Assembly: GCA_050181915.1 (NCBI GenBank)
Contig: JBFXCS010000001.1
Location: 124,001 to 188,000 of the forward strand
Length of the DNA: 64,000 bases
DNA from: JBFXCS01 sp050181915
GTDB taxonomy: Bacteria; Actinomycetota; Thermoleophilia; Miltoncostaeales; Miltoncostaeaceae
Direction: 5' to 3'
A program made the position numbers and the translations under genes. This document shows positions 42,196 through 49,512 of the stretch, piece after piece (positions within the stretch are counted from its first letter, which is position 1; the number at the start of each line of letters is the position of its first letter). A model generated the notes under the pieces. That model had not been told where the DNA came from. It searched no databases and saw only the letters and a list, made by a program, of their open reading frames with translations.

Positions 42196-42914
42196 TCTAT
42201 GGCCAGGGCCCCGGGGGAGAGCCCCGACAGCCGCCGGAACTCCCGCGACAGGTGGGGCTGGTCGGCGTAGCCCGCGGCGAGGGCGATGCGGGCGAGGTCC
42301 GCCTGGGGGCCGGCGGCGTCGACGGCGGCGACGGCGCGGCGGAAGCGGAGCACCCGCTGCAGGGTCTTCGGTCCGTAGCCGGCGGCGGCCCGGGTGCGGC
42401 GCCGGAGTTGGCGCTCGGAGAGCCCGAGCTCGGCGGCCAGCTCCTCCACCCGCCGGCGCGGATCGGCGAGCAGGCGGGCGGCCTCGGCGACGGCGGCGTC
42501 GGGGGCGCGGCGCGCGACGAGCCGGCGCGCCCCCGCGGAGAGGGCGGCGAGGGCCTGGCGGGCGCTCGCGTCGACGGGCAGGTCCGGCACGAGCCGCGGG
42601 TCGATGTCGGCCAGGTCGACGCGCCGGTCGCGCAGCTCGTCCAGCGGCAGCCCGAGGGCCGCGCCGCCGGCGCCGGGGGCGAAGCGCGCGCCCACCGTCA
42701 GGGACCCCGCCGGCGAGAGGGCGACGATCGCCCCGGTGTCGGGCCCGGCGACGAAGGCCTCGCCGCCGGTGCGCCAGATGAGGTCGCAGCAGGCGTCCGG
42801 CAGCACCCGGGTGAGCCCGTCCGCGCCCGCCGGCGCGCGGTGGACCCACAGGCACGCGATGGCGCCGTCCGATCCGGGCGGCGGGGCCAGCTCGACGTAG
42901 CCGGGGGCGTCCAT
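42180..42914 (-). CDS. AraC-family transcriptional regulator
   Basis: The 244-residue regulator has an N-terminal sensor-like domain (VELAPPPGSDGAIACLWVHR, LPDACCDLIWR) and a C-terminal AraC double helix-turn-helix from about residue 150. Its second half contains RIALAAGYADQPHLSREFRRLSGLSPG, the family signature. The N-terminal pattern resembles the DUF6597-type domain common in actinobacterial AraC proteins. It is divergent from the gene at 42979, which is its most likely target. The last residues, LTG and stop, are formed by the end of a repeat element, so the natural C-terminus may have been altered by insertion. Confidence 0.87.
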   Translation of the reverse strand: MDAPGYVELAPPPGSDGAIACLWVHRAPAGADGLTRVLPDACCDLIWRTGGEAFVAGPDTGAIVALSPAGSLTVGARFAPGAGGAALGLPLDELRDRRVDLADIDPRLVPDLPVDASARQALAALSAGARRLVARRAPDAAVAEAARLLADPRRRVEELAAELGLSERQLRRRTRAAAGYGPKTLQRVLRFRRAVAAVDAAGPQADLARIALAAGYADQPHLSREFRRLSGLSPGALAIERLTG

Positions 42915-42978
42915 GCGATGAGCATGACGCGTCCGTTCCGTTCACGACACCCCCGCGCGGGCGTGGTGGGATGAGCCC

Positions 42979-43848
42979 ATGACGACGACACCGGACATCG
43001 CGGCCGCCGAGCGCTTCCTCGTCGCCGGCGCCCGCGTCATCGAGCGCCGCCGCTTCGCGCGGCGCTTCGGCGGCGGACCGGCGGGGCCGGTGCGCGACGC
43101 CGTGGCCGCCTACCGCAACGGGGACGGGGGCTTCGGCCACGCGCTGGAGCCCGACTCGCGCACCTCGGCGAGCCAGCCGCTCGCCACCTGGACGGCGCTG
43201 CGCATCCTCCACGAGGACGACGCCTGGGACCCCGCCCTCGCGGTCGCCGCGTGCGACTGGCTGGCGTCGGCGGCGCCGGCCGGGGGAGGCGCGCCCGCCG
43301 TCGCGGCCGGGCTGGCGCAGGCGCCGCACGCCCCCTGGATGGCCGACCTGCCGGGCCCCTCGCTGATCTCCACCGGCCTGCTGACGGGCGTGCTGCACGC
43401 GCGGGCGGCCGCCCATTCGTGGCTCGACCGCGCGACCGAGGTGATGTGGGAGCTCGTCGCCGGGCTCGCCGACGAGCAGCGCCACCCCTACGAGATCCGC
43501 GCCGTGCTCGCGTTCCTGGCCCATGTCCCCGACCGGGAGGCCGCCCGGCGGGCGATCCCGGAGGTCCTCGCGCTGATCGGGCGGTGGGGGCTCGTGGCCG
43601 AGGATCCGGACGCGCCCGGCGAGACCCACGGCCCGCTCGACTTCGCCCCCCGCCCGGACGCCCCGGCGCGCTCCATGTTCCCGGACGCCCTGATCGAGCG
43701 GCATCTCGACCACCTGGCCGCGGCGCAGCTGGCCGACGGCGGCTGGGAGTTCGACTGGGGGCACTGGTCGCCCGCGGCCGCCGCGGAGACCCGCGCCATC
43801 GTCACCCTCGAGAACCTGATCGTCCTGCGGGCCTATGGCCGGGTGTGA
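42979..43848 (+). CDS. Alpha/alpha-toroid (prenyltransferase/squalene-oxidase repeat-like) protein, unknown
   Basis: The 289-residue product contains two QW-like repeats, NGDGGFGHALEPDSR and ADGGWEFDWGHWSP, the signature of terpene-cyclase or prenyltransferase-like toroids. It is too short for a squalene cyclase and lacks a DXDD motif. Proteins of this type often sit next to AraC regulators, but I know no established function. ATG 42979 is 64 bp from the divergent AraC start. It ends 3 bp before the convergent PIN-toxin gene. Confidence 0.65.
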   Translation: MTTTPDIAAAERFLVAGARVIERRRFARRFGGGPAGPVRDAVAAYRNGDGGFGHALEPDSRTSASQPLATWTALRILHEDDAWDPALAVAACDWLASAAPAGGGAPAVAAGLAQAPHAPWMADLPGPSLISTGLLTGVLHARAAAHSWLDRATEVMWELVAGLADEQRHPYEIRAVLAFLAHVPDREAARRAIPEVLALIGRWGLVAEDPDAPGETHGPLDFAPRPDAPARSMFPDALIERHLDHLAAAQLADGGWEFDWGHWSPAAAAETRAIVTLENLIVLRAYGRV

Positions 43849-43851
43849 GCG

Positions 43852-44262
43852 TCAGGCGGCGCCGGGAGAGACGACCCGCACGCTGCGGTGGCGCGCGGCG
43901 TCGGCCAGTCGCAGGTCGTAGGTGACGATGCCGGCGAGGTCGTCTCCGAGCGCCAGCGCCGCGGCCAGATGGAGCGCGTCGGGGGTGCGGAGGGTCACCG
44001 GCTCCAGCGACCCGGCGGCGTCGAAGAGCGATCGCGGCAGCGGGGTGAGCTCGAACGATTCCAGGAGCGCGGCGACGGCGGGCGCCGCCGACGGATCGCG
44101 GCGCCGGATGGCGCGGAGCAGCTCGGTGCGGAGCAGGTCGCACGAGACCAGGGAGTCCTCGTGCTCCCTGGTCCACGCGCGCATCGCCTCGTGGTGCTCC
44201 TCGCCGCCGACGAGCTTCGCCGCCGCGGATGCATCGACGTACCACGCGCCGATGGAGGTCAG
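43852..44262 (-). CDS. PIN-domain toxin (VapC-like), CTG start
   Basis: The 136-residue PIN nuclease has WYVDASAAAKLVGGEE (first catalytic Asp at residue 10), LLRTELLRAI (Glu) and RTPDALHLAAALALG (Asp), with YDLRLADAA at the end. Such toxins cleave RNA and are held inactive by the partner antitoxin. The conserved N-terminus begins within ten codons of the antitoxin stop. No ATG/GTG/TTG is available there. CTG at 44260-44262 overlaps the antitoxin TGA as CTGA, and GAGG lies 7 nt upstream. I take CTG as the start, which may also keep toxin translation low. Confidence 0.85.
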   Translation of the reverse strand: MTSIGAWYVDASAAAKLVGGEEHHEAMRAWTREHEDSLVSCDLLRTELLRAIRRRDPSAAPAVAALLESFELTPLPRSLFDAAGSLEPVTLRTPDALHLAAALALGDDLAGIVTYDLRLADAARHRSVRVVSPGAA

Positions 44263-44528
44263 AGCCGATCCTCGCGCAGCTCGTCGAGGATCTCCGTCAT
44301 CGGGCGACCCGGCGCGATCGGAGGCGGATCGGGGAGATCGCTGAAGAGAACCCGCCGCGGGCGGGTGAGCCCCGCGTTCCTCATCGCCTGAAGGCCCTGC
44401 GCCGAGAGGGACGTGATCTGTGCGACCGGGCGGCCCCGATCGGTGATGATCACGGTCTCCCCGGCGACGGCGTCGGCGACGACCGCCGAGGCGTTCTGCT
44501 GGAGGGCGCGGATGCCGACCGTTCTCAT
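44259..44528 (-). CDS. Phd/YefM-family antitoxin
   Basis: The 89-residue protein begins MRTVGIRALQQNASAVVADA and continues GETVIITDRGRPVAQI, the canonical Phd/YefM DNA-binding fold. Its C-terminal part would wrap the PIN toxin. It represses its own operon in related systems. I chose ATG 44528 over 44537 because TACGAT lies exactly 7 nt upstream, as at other leaderless genes here, and because the family starts at this Met. The toxin gene overlaps by CTGA. Confidence 0.87.
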   Translation of the reverse strand: MRTVGIRALQQNASAVVADAVAGETVIITDRGRPVAQITSLSAQGLQAMRNAGLTRPRRVLFSDLPDPPPIAPGRPMTEILDELREDRL

Positions 44529-44535
44529 GTGCGGC

Positions 44536-44541
44536 ATCGTA
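44536..44541 (-). promoter_or_regulatory. Candidate -10 element for leaderless antitoxin-toxin mRNA
   Basis: On the minus strand TACGAT is followed by 7 nt and then ATG 44528. No Shine-Dalgarno sequence is present. This resolves the choice between two in-frame ATGs. Confidence 0.35.
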
Positions 44542-44668
44542 GTACCCGCCCGGGGACGCTCTGTCGCCCCCCGTCCGTAGACGGGGCATGCATGCGCTCG
44601 CGGCCGCCACCGGGACGAGAAGGCTCCCCCGGAGCGTAGAAGGGGGAGGGCGACGATCGGAGCGGTGG

Positions 44669-45199
44669 GTGCCGGAGGCGAGCGACGGGGAGCTGGTGAG
44701 GCGCGCGCAGCGCGGCTCCCGCGAGGCCGCCGCGGTCCTGTTCGGCCGCCACTGGCGCTCGGCGTGGCGGGCCGCCTACGCGGTCACCGGGCGCCACGCG
44801 AGCGCCGACGACATCGCGCAGGACGCCTTCGAGCGCGCCTTCTCCCGCATCGCGAGCTTCGACCCCTCCCGGCCGTTCGCACCGTGGCTGCACCGCATCG
44901 TGGTGAACCGGGCCGTCGACGTCGCGCGGCGCGAACGGCGCCTGCTGCACCTGCCGAGCGTGCCGGAGGTCGCCGACCCGGCGGGCGAGGCGCGGCCCGG
45001 CGAGCGCGACGGCGCGGCCGTCGACGCCGTGGCCCGGCTGGCGCCCGATCGGCGGGCGGTGGTGGTGCTGCGCTACCTGCTCGACTACGCGCCCCCCGAG
45101 ATCGCCGAGATGATCGGCGTGCCGGTGGGCACGGTGAACTCGCGCCTGGCGCGGGCCCTGGCGGAGCTGCGCGAGGAACTGGCGGCGTCGGATGGGTGA
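44669..45199 (+). CDS. ECF-type RNA polymerase sigma-70 factor
   Basis: The 176-residue sigma factor has region 2 as DGELVRRAQRGSREAAAVLFGRHW...DDIAQDAFERAFSRI and FAPWLHRIVVNRAVD. Region 4 is LAPDRRAVVVLRYLLDYAPPEIAEMIGVPVGTVNSRLARAL. It would direct transcription in response to an envelope signal. I start at GTG 44669, where typical ECF proteins begin. The frame extends to ATG 44588, adding an Arg-rich stretch. The next gene, a membrane protein with a soluble N-terminus, overlaps by 8 bp and is the probable anti-sigma factor. Confidence 0.88.
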   Translation: MPEASDGELVRRAQRGSREAAAVLFGRHWRSAWRAAYAVTGRHASADDIAQDAFERAFSRIASFDPSRPFAPWLHRIVVNRAVDVARRERRLLHLPSVPEVADPAGEARPGERDGAAVDAVARLAPDRRAVVVLRYLLDYAPPEIAEMIGVPVGTVNSRLARALAELREELAASDG

Positions 45200-46379
45200 C
45201 CTCGATCGCCGGCTGCGGCGGGCCCTGCGCGACGACCTGCCGGAGCCGTCCGAGGAGGCGCGCGCCCGCGCCGAGGACGTGGCGCTCGACGCCCTGCCCA
45301 CGCCCGCCCGGGCGCGCCACCGGCCGTGGCTGGTCGCCGCCGCCGCGACCGCCGTCCTCGTGGCGGCCGGCGTGGTGGGGCTGGCCACCACCGACCGGTT
45401 GGACGTCAGGATCGGCAGGGAGGCGCCGCCGCCGGCGGCGTCCGCCCCGGCTCCCGCGCTCTCGCCGGGCGCCGGCCGGATCGGGCTCCCCGCGGGGGCC
45501 GGCGGCATCGCCGTCGTCGCCGGCGGTCGCCTGTGGCTGCGCACCCGGGCCGGGCTCGGCATCGAGGGCCTGGCGGTGAGCACGGCGGAACTGTCTCCCA
45601 GGGCCACCTTCGTCGCCGCCGGGATCGGCGACGCGCTGGTCGCCATGAACCCGGGCGGGGAGGCCGCCTGGTCGCATGCCGCGGGGGGACCCGTCGAGGC
45701 GATCGCCTGGGCGCCGAACCCGATCGTCATCGCCTACGTCGTGCGCCGCGGCCCGGACCGCCACGCGCTGCACCTGATCGAGGGGGACGGCGACAACGAC
45801 GTGGTCGTCGACGACGACGTCAGCCCGGTGCGGCCCTCGTGGCGAGCCGACACCGGTGCTCTGGCCTACGTCCGCCGCGATGGCACGGTCCGGATCGTCA
45901 CCCAGCCGCTCGGCGGGCCGGCGACCGATCTGTCGCCGGCCGGCGGGAGGGTGCGGCAGGTCGCGTTCGCGCCCTCCGGCGACGACCTCGTGCTGGCGGG
46001 CGAGGACTGGATCGCGATCGCCGCCGGGGGCCGGCCGGGGCCGTCCCTCTCGCAGGACGGCGTCGACGGCGCCGCGTGGAGCGGCGGGGCGGTGCTGGTC
46101 GCCGCGGGCCGGGGCGCCCGGGGCGCGCTCTCCTCCTACGCAGCGGCGACGGTCGGCAAGCCCTTCGGGGTCTCCGAGGGGCCGCGGATCGGCTCCCTCG
46201 CCCCGATCGGGGACGGCGCCCGGCTGGTGGCCGCCGTCGACGCCGGCTCCGCGGCGCGGTCGGAGCTCTGGGAGGTCGCCGCCCCCGCGCGCGGCGCGCC
46301 GGCACCGCTCACGCCGCGGCGGGTGCTGCTGAGCCTGCCCGCCGCCGCCGGACCGGTGACTGCCCTGTCGGTGCGATGA
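45192..46379 (+). CDS. Probable membrane anti-sigma factor with extracellular beta-propeller
   Basis: The 395-residue protein has a short cytosolic helical N-terminus (GDLDRRLRRALRDDLPEPSEE), one membrane helix near residues 45-68 (WLVAAAATAVLVAAGVVGLA) and a Pro/Ala linker. An outer domain of about 300 residues follows, made of repeating WD-like/TolB-like strands. The cytosolic part is too short for a classical zinc anti-sigma domain and lacks an HxxxCxxC motif. Its role is inferred from overlap with the sigma gene and topology. The outer propeller could sense a ligand. A secreted propeller gene follows by ATGA overlap. Confidence 0.68.
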   Translation: MGDLDRRLRRALRDDLPEPSEEARARAEDVALDALPTPARARHRPWLVAAAATAVLVAAGVVGLATTDRLDVRIGREAPPPAASAPAPALSPGAGRIGLPAGAGGIAVVAGGRLWLRTRAGLGIEGLAVSTAELSPRATFVAAGIGDALVAMNPGGEAAWSHAAGGPVEAIAWAPNPIVIAYVVRRGPDRHALHLIEGDGDNDVVVDDDVSPVRPSWRADTGALAYVRRDGTVRIVTQPLGGPATDLSPAGGRVRQVAFAPSGDDLVLAGEDWIAIAAGGRPGPSLSQDGVDGAAWSGGAVLVAAGRGARGALSSYAAATVGKPFGVSEGPRIGSLAPIGDGARLVAAVDAGSAARSELWEVAAPARGAPAPLTPRRVLLSLPAAAGPVTALSVR

Positions 46380-47350
46380 GGGCGACGTCGGTCGCCCTGC
46401 TCGCGGCGTCGGTCCTGATCCCCGCCGCGCCGGGGGCGGCGAGCGGCCCTCCCCCGATGAGCATCTACCTGCGCGGCCCCCACGACGCATCGATGACCGC
46501 GGTCGCCGTGCCCTCGGGGCGCGTCTCCGTCCAGCCCCTGCCCCGATTGGGCGGCGGCGACCCGCCGTTCACCGTCGCGGCGGTCGGCGGGCGGCTCGTC
46601 TACTACGCGCGGCGGGCGGTCGGCACCGCCTTCACCGCGGCCATCGCGCCGGGCGCGACGAGGGCGCGGTCGCTCGGCGGATCGTGGTACTTCGTGCCCT
46701 CGGCGCGCCCGGGCCGCGTCTGGCTGGCGCTGCTCGATCCGCGCGCGGCGGACACGGATCGCCGTCTGGCCGGCGTGCGCGAGGTGGGCGTCGACGGGCG
46801 GCCGGCGCGACGCGCGCGGCACAGACCGCCCGCCGGGATGATCGTCGGCGCGATGCGCGAGGGGCTGGTCATCTCCGGCGCCGGGCTCGTGGTGTGGGAT
46901 CCGGTCACCGGCCGCACGGTGTGGCGCCCGCGGGGCGTCCTCGCCGCGCCGCCGGGACGCACCGCGCTGGTGAGCAGGACGCCGGGCGGACGCGCGCTGC
47001 TGTTCGCGCGGGCGGCGCGGACCTCCCGCGGACGGATCGATCCCCCCGCCGGCTACCGCTTCGGCACCGGCGGGGCCCTCTCGCCCGACGAGCGGACGAT
47101 CGCGATCCCCGTCGTCGGCCGCCACGGCACGCGCGTCGCGATCTCCGACCTCGGGCCGAGGAGCCGGCCGCTGGTCGCGCCGGCGGGCGGCGAGGGCGCG
47201 CGCCTCGCCTGGGCGCCGGGCGGGCGGTGGGTGGTGGTCGCGGTCCCCGGCCGCCCGCTGCGCGCCGTCGACCGCGGCGACGGCCGCGTCGCGCGCCTGC
47301 CCTCCACCGCCCCCGCGCGGCTCGCCGACCTGGTGGTGGCGGCGCCCTGA
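46376..47350 (+). CDS. Secreted beta-propeller-like protein, unknown
   Basis: The 324-residue product has a signal peptide (MRATSVALLAASVLIPAAPGAASG). Strand-rich repeats follow that resemble the outer domain of the preceding anti-sigma-like protein, for example LSPDERTIAIPVVGRHGTRVAISD and LAWAPGGRWVVVAVPGRPLRAVD. It is coupled to that gene by ATGA. It may be a soluble partner or ligand-binding subunit for the same signalling system. No enzymatic motif is apparent. Confidence 0.65.
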   Translation: MRATSVALLAASVLIPAAPGAASGPPPMSIYLRGPHDASMTAVAVPSGRVSVQPLPRLGGGDPPFTVAAVGGRLVYYARRAVGTAFTAAIAPGATRARSLGGSWYFVPSARPGRVWLALLDPRAADTDRRLAGVREVGVDGRPARRARHRPPAGMIVGAMREGLVISGAGLVVWDPVTGRTVWRPRGVLAAPPGRTALVSRTPGGRALLFARAARTSRGRIDPPAGYRFGTGGALSPDERTIAIPVVGRHGTRVAISDLGPRSRPLVAPAGGEGARLAWAPGGRWVVVAVPGRPLRAVDRGDGRVARLPSTAPARLADLVVAAP

Positions 47351-47501
47351 CGGGCCCGCCGGGCTAGCTCCCGGCGCCATGGTCGTCAATGTGGTCAACG
47401 TTGATCGGGGGTCGACAATCTATCCGGCCTGTGACAGCTTTAGGCCGCATGGCGACGGCGGTCTCGTGTGGTGGTGGGGGTGGGGTGGGGGCGTATTCGC
47501 G

Positions 47502-47546
47502 GGGTGTGCCAATTGGCCGTGGCGGATGCGGCCAATTGGCACACCC
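47502..47546. repeat. Perfect 18-bp inverted repeat with 9-nt loop
   Basis: GGGTGTGCCAATTGGCCG at 47502-47519 is followed by 9 nt and its exact complement at 47529-47546. Each arm contains the palindrome CCAATTGG, so the site can be read as a long hairpin or as two operator half-sites 27 bp apart. It lies 150 bp beyond the sigma operon and 155 bp before the drrA-like gene. A terminator or regulator-binding site are both possible. Confidence 0.75.
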
Positions 47547-47585
47547 ACCGGACGGGTTCCGGCGAACCCCCGCGAACCCGCGTCG

Positions 47586-47651
47586 CGCGGATGCCTCGTG
47601 AAACCGGCGCGGACGCCTCGTGAAGGCGGCGCGAGGGGGTCGTGAAACCGG
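47586..47651. repeat. Three tandem 22-bp imperfect direct repeats upstream of drrAB-like genes
   Basis: The three consecutive 22-bp units start at 47586, 47608 and 47630. They share CGCG at the start and TCGTGAA(A/G)(C/G)CGG at the end. The first two are the most similar (differences only at three positions). The period is two helical turns, so a regulator could bind the same face of DNA three times. They end 51 bp before the start codon of the ABC transporter. The rest of the 351-bp gap shows no gene. Confidence 0.65.
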
Positions 47652-47701
47652 GTGGCCGCACACTCCGTCGCGTTCGGATCGACGCGAAGGGAGCGACCCA
47701 T

Positions 47702-48697
47702 ATGACATCCGCGGTCACCACCAGGGGGATCGTCAAGCGCTTCGGAGACGTCCGGGCGGTCGACGGCATCGACCTGGACGTGCGGCGCGGCGAGATCTTC
47801 GGCGTGCTCGGCCCGAACGGGGCCGGCAAGACGACGATGCTCCGGATGCTCGCGACGCTCCTCCCCATCGACGGGGGCGACGCCCGCGTGTTCGGGGTGG
47901 ACGTGCGCCGCGAGCCCCACCGGGTGCGGCAGCTGCTGGGCCTCACCGGGCAGTACGCCTCGGTCGACGAGGACCTCACCGGCGCCGAGAACCTGTGGCT
48001 GTTCGCGCGCCTCCAGGGCATCCGGTCGCGGCGGGCGAGGGGGATCGCCGCCGACCTGCTCACCCGCTTCGGCCTGGAGGAGGCCGCCGACAAGCGCGTC
48101 TCGACCTACTCGGGCGGCATGCGCCGCCGCCTCGACCTGGCGGCCAGCCTCATCACCCAGCCCCCGCTGATCTTCCTCGACGAGCCCACCACGGGCCTCG
48201 ACCCGCGCACCCGCGGGCAGATGTGGGACACCATCCGCGACCTGGTCACGGGGGGATGCACGGTCCTGCTCACCACCCAGTACCTGGACGAGGCCGACCA
48301 GCTCGCCGACCGCATCGCGGTCATCGACCGCGGCCGCAAGGTGGCGGAGGGGACGCCCGACGACCTGAAGGAGTCGGTCGGCGCCTCCACGCTGCAGCTG
48401 CGGCTCGCCGACCCGGCGGACCTGACCCGGGCGGCCGGCGCGGTCGCGCGCCTGCTGGGCCAGGATCCGGTGACGACGCCGGAGGCGGGGCGCCTGAACG
48501 TGCCCCTCGATGACGCCGACTCGGCCGCCGACGTGCTCATCGCCCTGCGCGGCGCCGGCATCGCGGTGACGTCGGTGAACGTCGACCGCCCCACCCTCGA
48601 CGAGGTGTTCCTGGCCATCACCGGCCACGACGCCCGCGACGACGACCGGACCGAGGCCGCCCGCGACGAGGGCGCCGCGGTGGAGGTGACCCGATGA
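47702..48697 (+). CDS. Daunorubicin-resistance-type ABC exporter ATP-binding protein
   Basis: The 331-residue ATPase of the DrrA subfamily has VKRFGDVRAVDGIDLDV, Walker A GPNGAGKTT, signature YSGGMRRRLDLAASLI and Walker B LIFLDEPTTGLDPRTR. The C-terminal 100 residues (with RPTLDEVFLAITGHDA) are the DrrA-specific extension. It exports hydrophobic compounds together with the membrane partner (ATGA overlap). AAGGGAG precedes ATG 47702 by 8 nt, so the longer frame from 47642 is not needed. The repeats upstream suggest dedicated regulation. Confidence 0.9.
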   Translation: MTSAVTTRGIVKRFGDVRAVDGIDLDVRRGEIFGVLGPNGAGKTTMLRMLATLLPIDGGDARVFGVDVRREPHRVRQLLGLTGQYASVDEDLTGAENLWLFARLQGIRSRRARGIAADLLTRFGLEEAADKRVSTYSGGMRRRLDLAASLITQPPLIFLDEPTTGLDPRTRGQMWDTIRDLVTGGCTVLLTTQYLDEADQLADRIAVIDRGRKVAEGTPDDLKESVGASTLQLRLADPADLTRAAGAVARLLGQDPVTTPEAGRLNVPLDDADSAADVLIALRGAGIAVTSVNVDRPTLDEVFLAITGHDARDDDRTEAARDEGAAVEVTR

Positions 48698-49506
48698 CGA
48701 CGCACGCGATCGACGCCCCCATCCCCGCGACGCGCCCGCGCGCGACCACCGCGGACGCCCTGTCCCAGACCGTCACGATGGCCTGGCGCGGCATCAAGAA
48801 GATGCTCCGCAAGCCGGAGCAGTTCTTCGACGTCACGATCCAGCCGCTGCTGTTCACCGCGATGTTCGCCTACATCTTCGGCGGCGCGATCGCCGGCGAC
48901 GTGAAGAGCTACCTGCCCCTCATGATCCCCGGCATCGTCGCCCAGACCGTGCTCACCACCTGCATGTCGACCGGCGTCCAGCTGCGCGAGGACATCGAGA
49001 AGGGCGTCTTCGACCGCTTCAAGTCGCTGCCCATCTCGCGCGTCGCGCCGCTCGCGGGCCCGATGGTCGCCGACCTGGTGCGCTACGCCATCGCCTCGAC
49101 GCTGACGTTCGCGATGGGCCTCGCCATCGGCTACCGGCCGGACGGCGGCGCCCTCGGCGTGCTGGCGGCGATCCTGCTGGCCATCGTCTGCGGCTGGTCG
49201 CTCGCCTGGGTGTTCACCTGGATCGGCACCATCGCCCGCAGCGCGCAGGGCGTGCAGGGCATCTCGATGATGATCCTGTTCCCGCTCACCTTCCTGTCGA
49301 ACGCCTTCGTCCCGGTGGACACGCTGCCCGGCGGCCTGCGCGCATTCGTCGACGTCAACCCGGTGTCGCACCTGGTGACCGCCGCCCGTGACCTGGCGAA
49401 CCACGGCAGCCTCACCGCCGCCACCGGCTGGACCCTGCTGGCCTGCGCCGTGGTGGTCGCGGTCTTCGCCCCCCTGTCGGTGCGCGCCTACGCCCGCCAC
49501 ATGTAA
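48694..49506 (+). CDS. Daunorubicin-resistance-type ABC exporter permease
   Basis: The 270-residue permease has a cytosolic N-terminus with MAWRGIKKMLRKPEQFFD, six hydrophobic segments and the DrrB-like TFLSNAFVPVDTLPGGLRAFVDVNPVSHLV region. It forms the exporter with the preceding ATPase. It ends 6 bp from the convergent SARP-type regulator gene. The substrate is unknown. Confidence 0.9.
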   Translation: MTTHAIDAPIPATRPRATTADALSQTVTMAWRGIKKMLRKPEQFFDVTIQPLLFTAMFAYIFGGAIAGDVKSYLPLMIPGIVAQTVLTTCMSTGVQLREDIEKGVFDRFKSLPISRVAPLAGPMVADLVRYAIASTLTFAMGLAIGYRPDGGALGVLAAILLAIVCGWSLAWVFTWIGTIARSAQGVQGISMMILFPLTFLSNAFVPVDTLPGGLRAFVDVNPVSHLVTAARDLANHGSLTAATGWTLLACAVVVAVFAPLSVRAYARHM

Positions 49507-49512
49507 GGCGCG

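Noticed and set aside
47379..47645. Small open frames in the repeat-rich intergenic region
   Set aside because: They run across the inverted and direct repeats, have Gly/Trp-biased content and no ribosome-binding site, and several frames are open at once.
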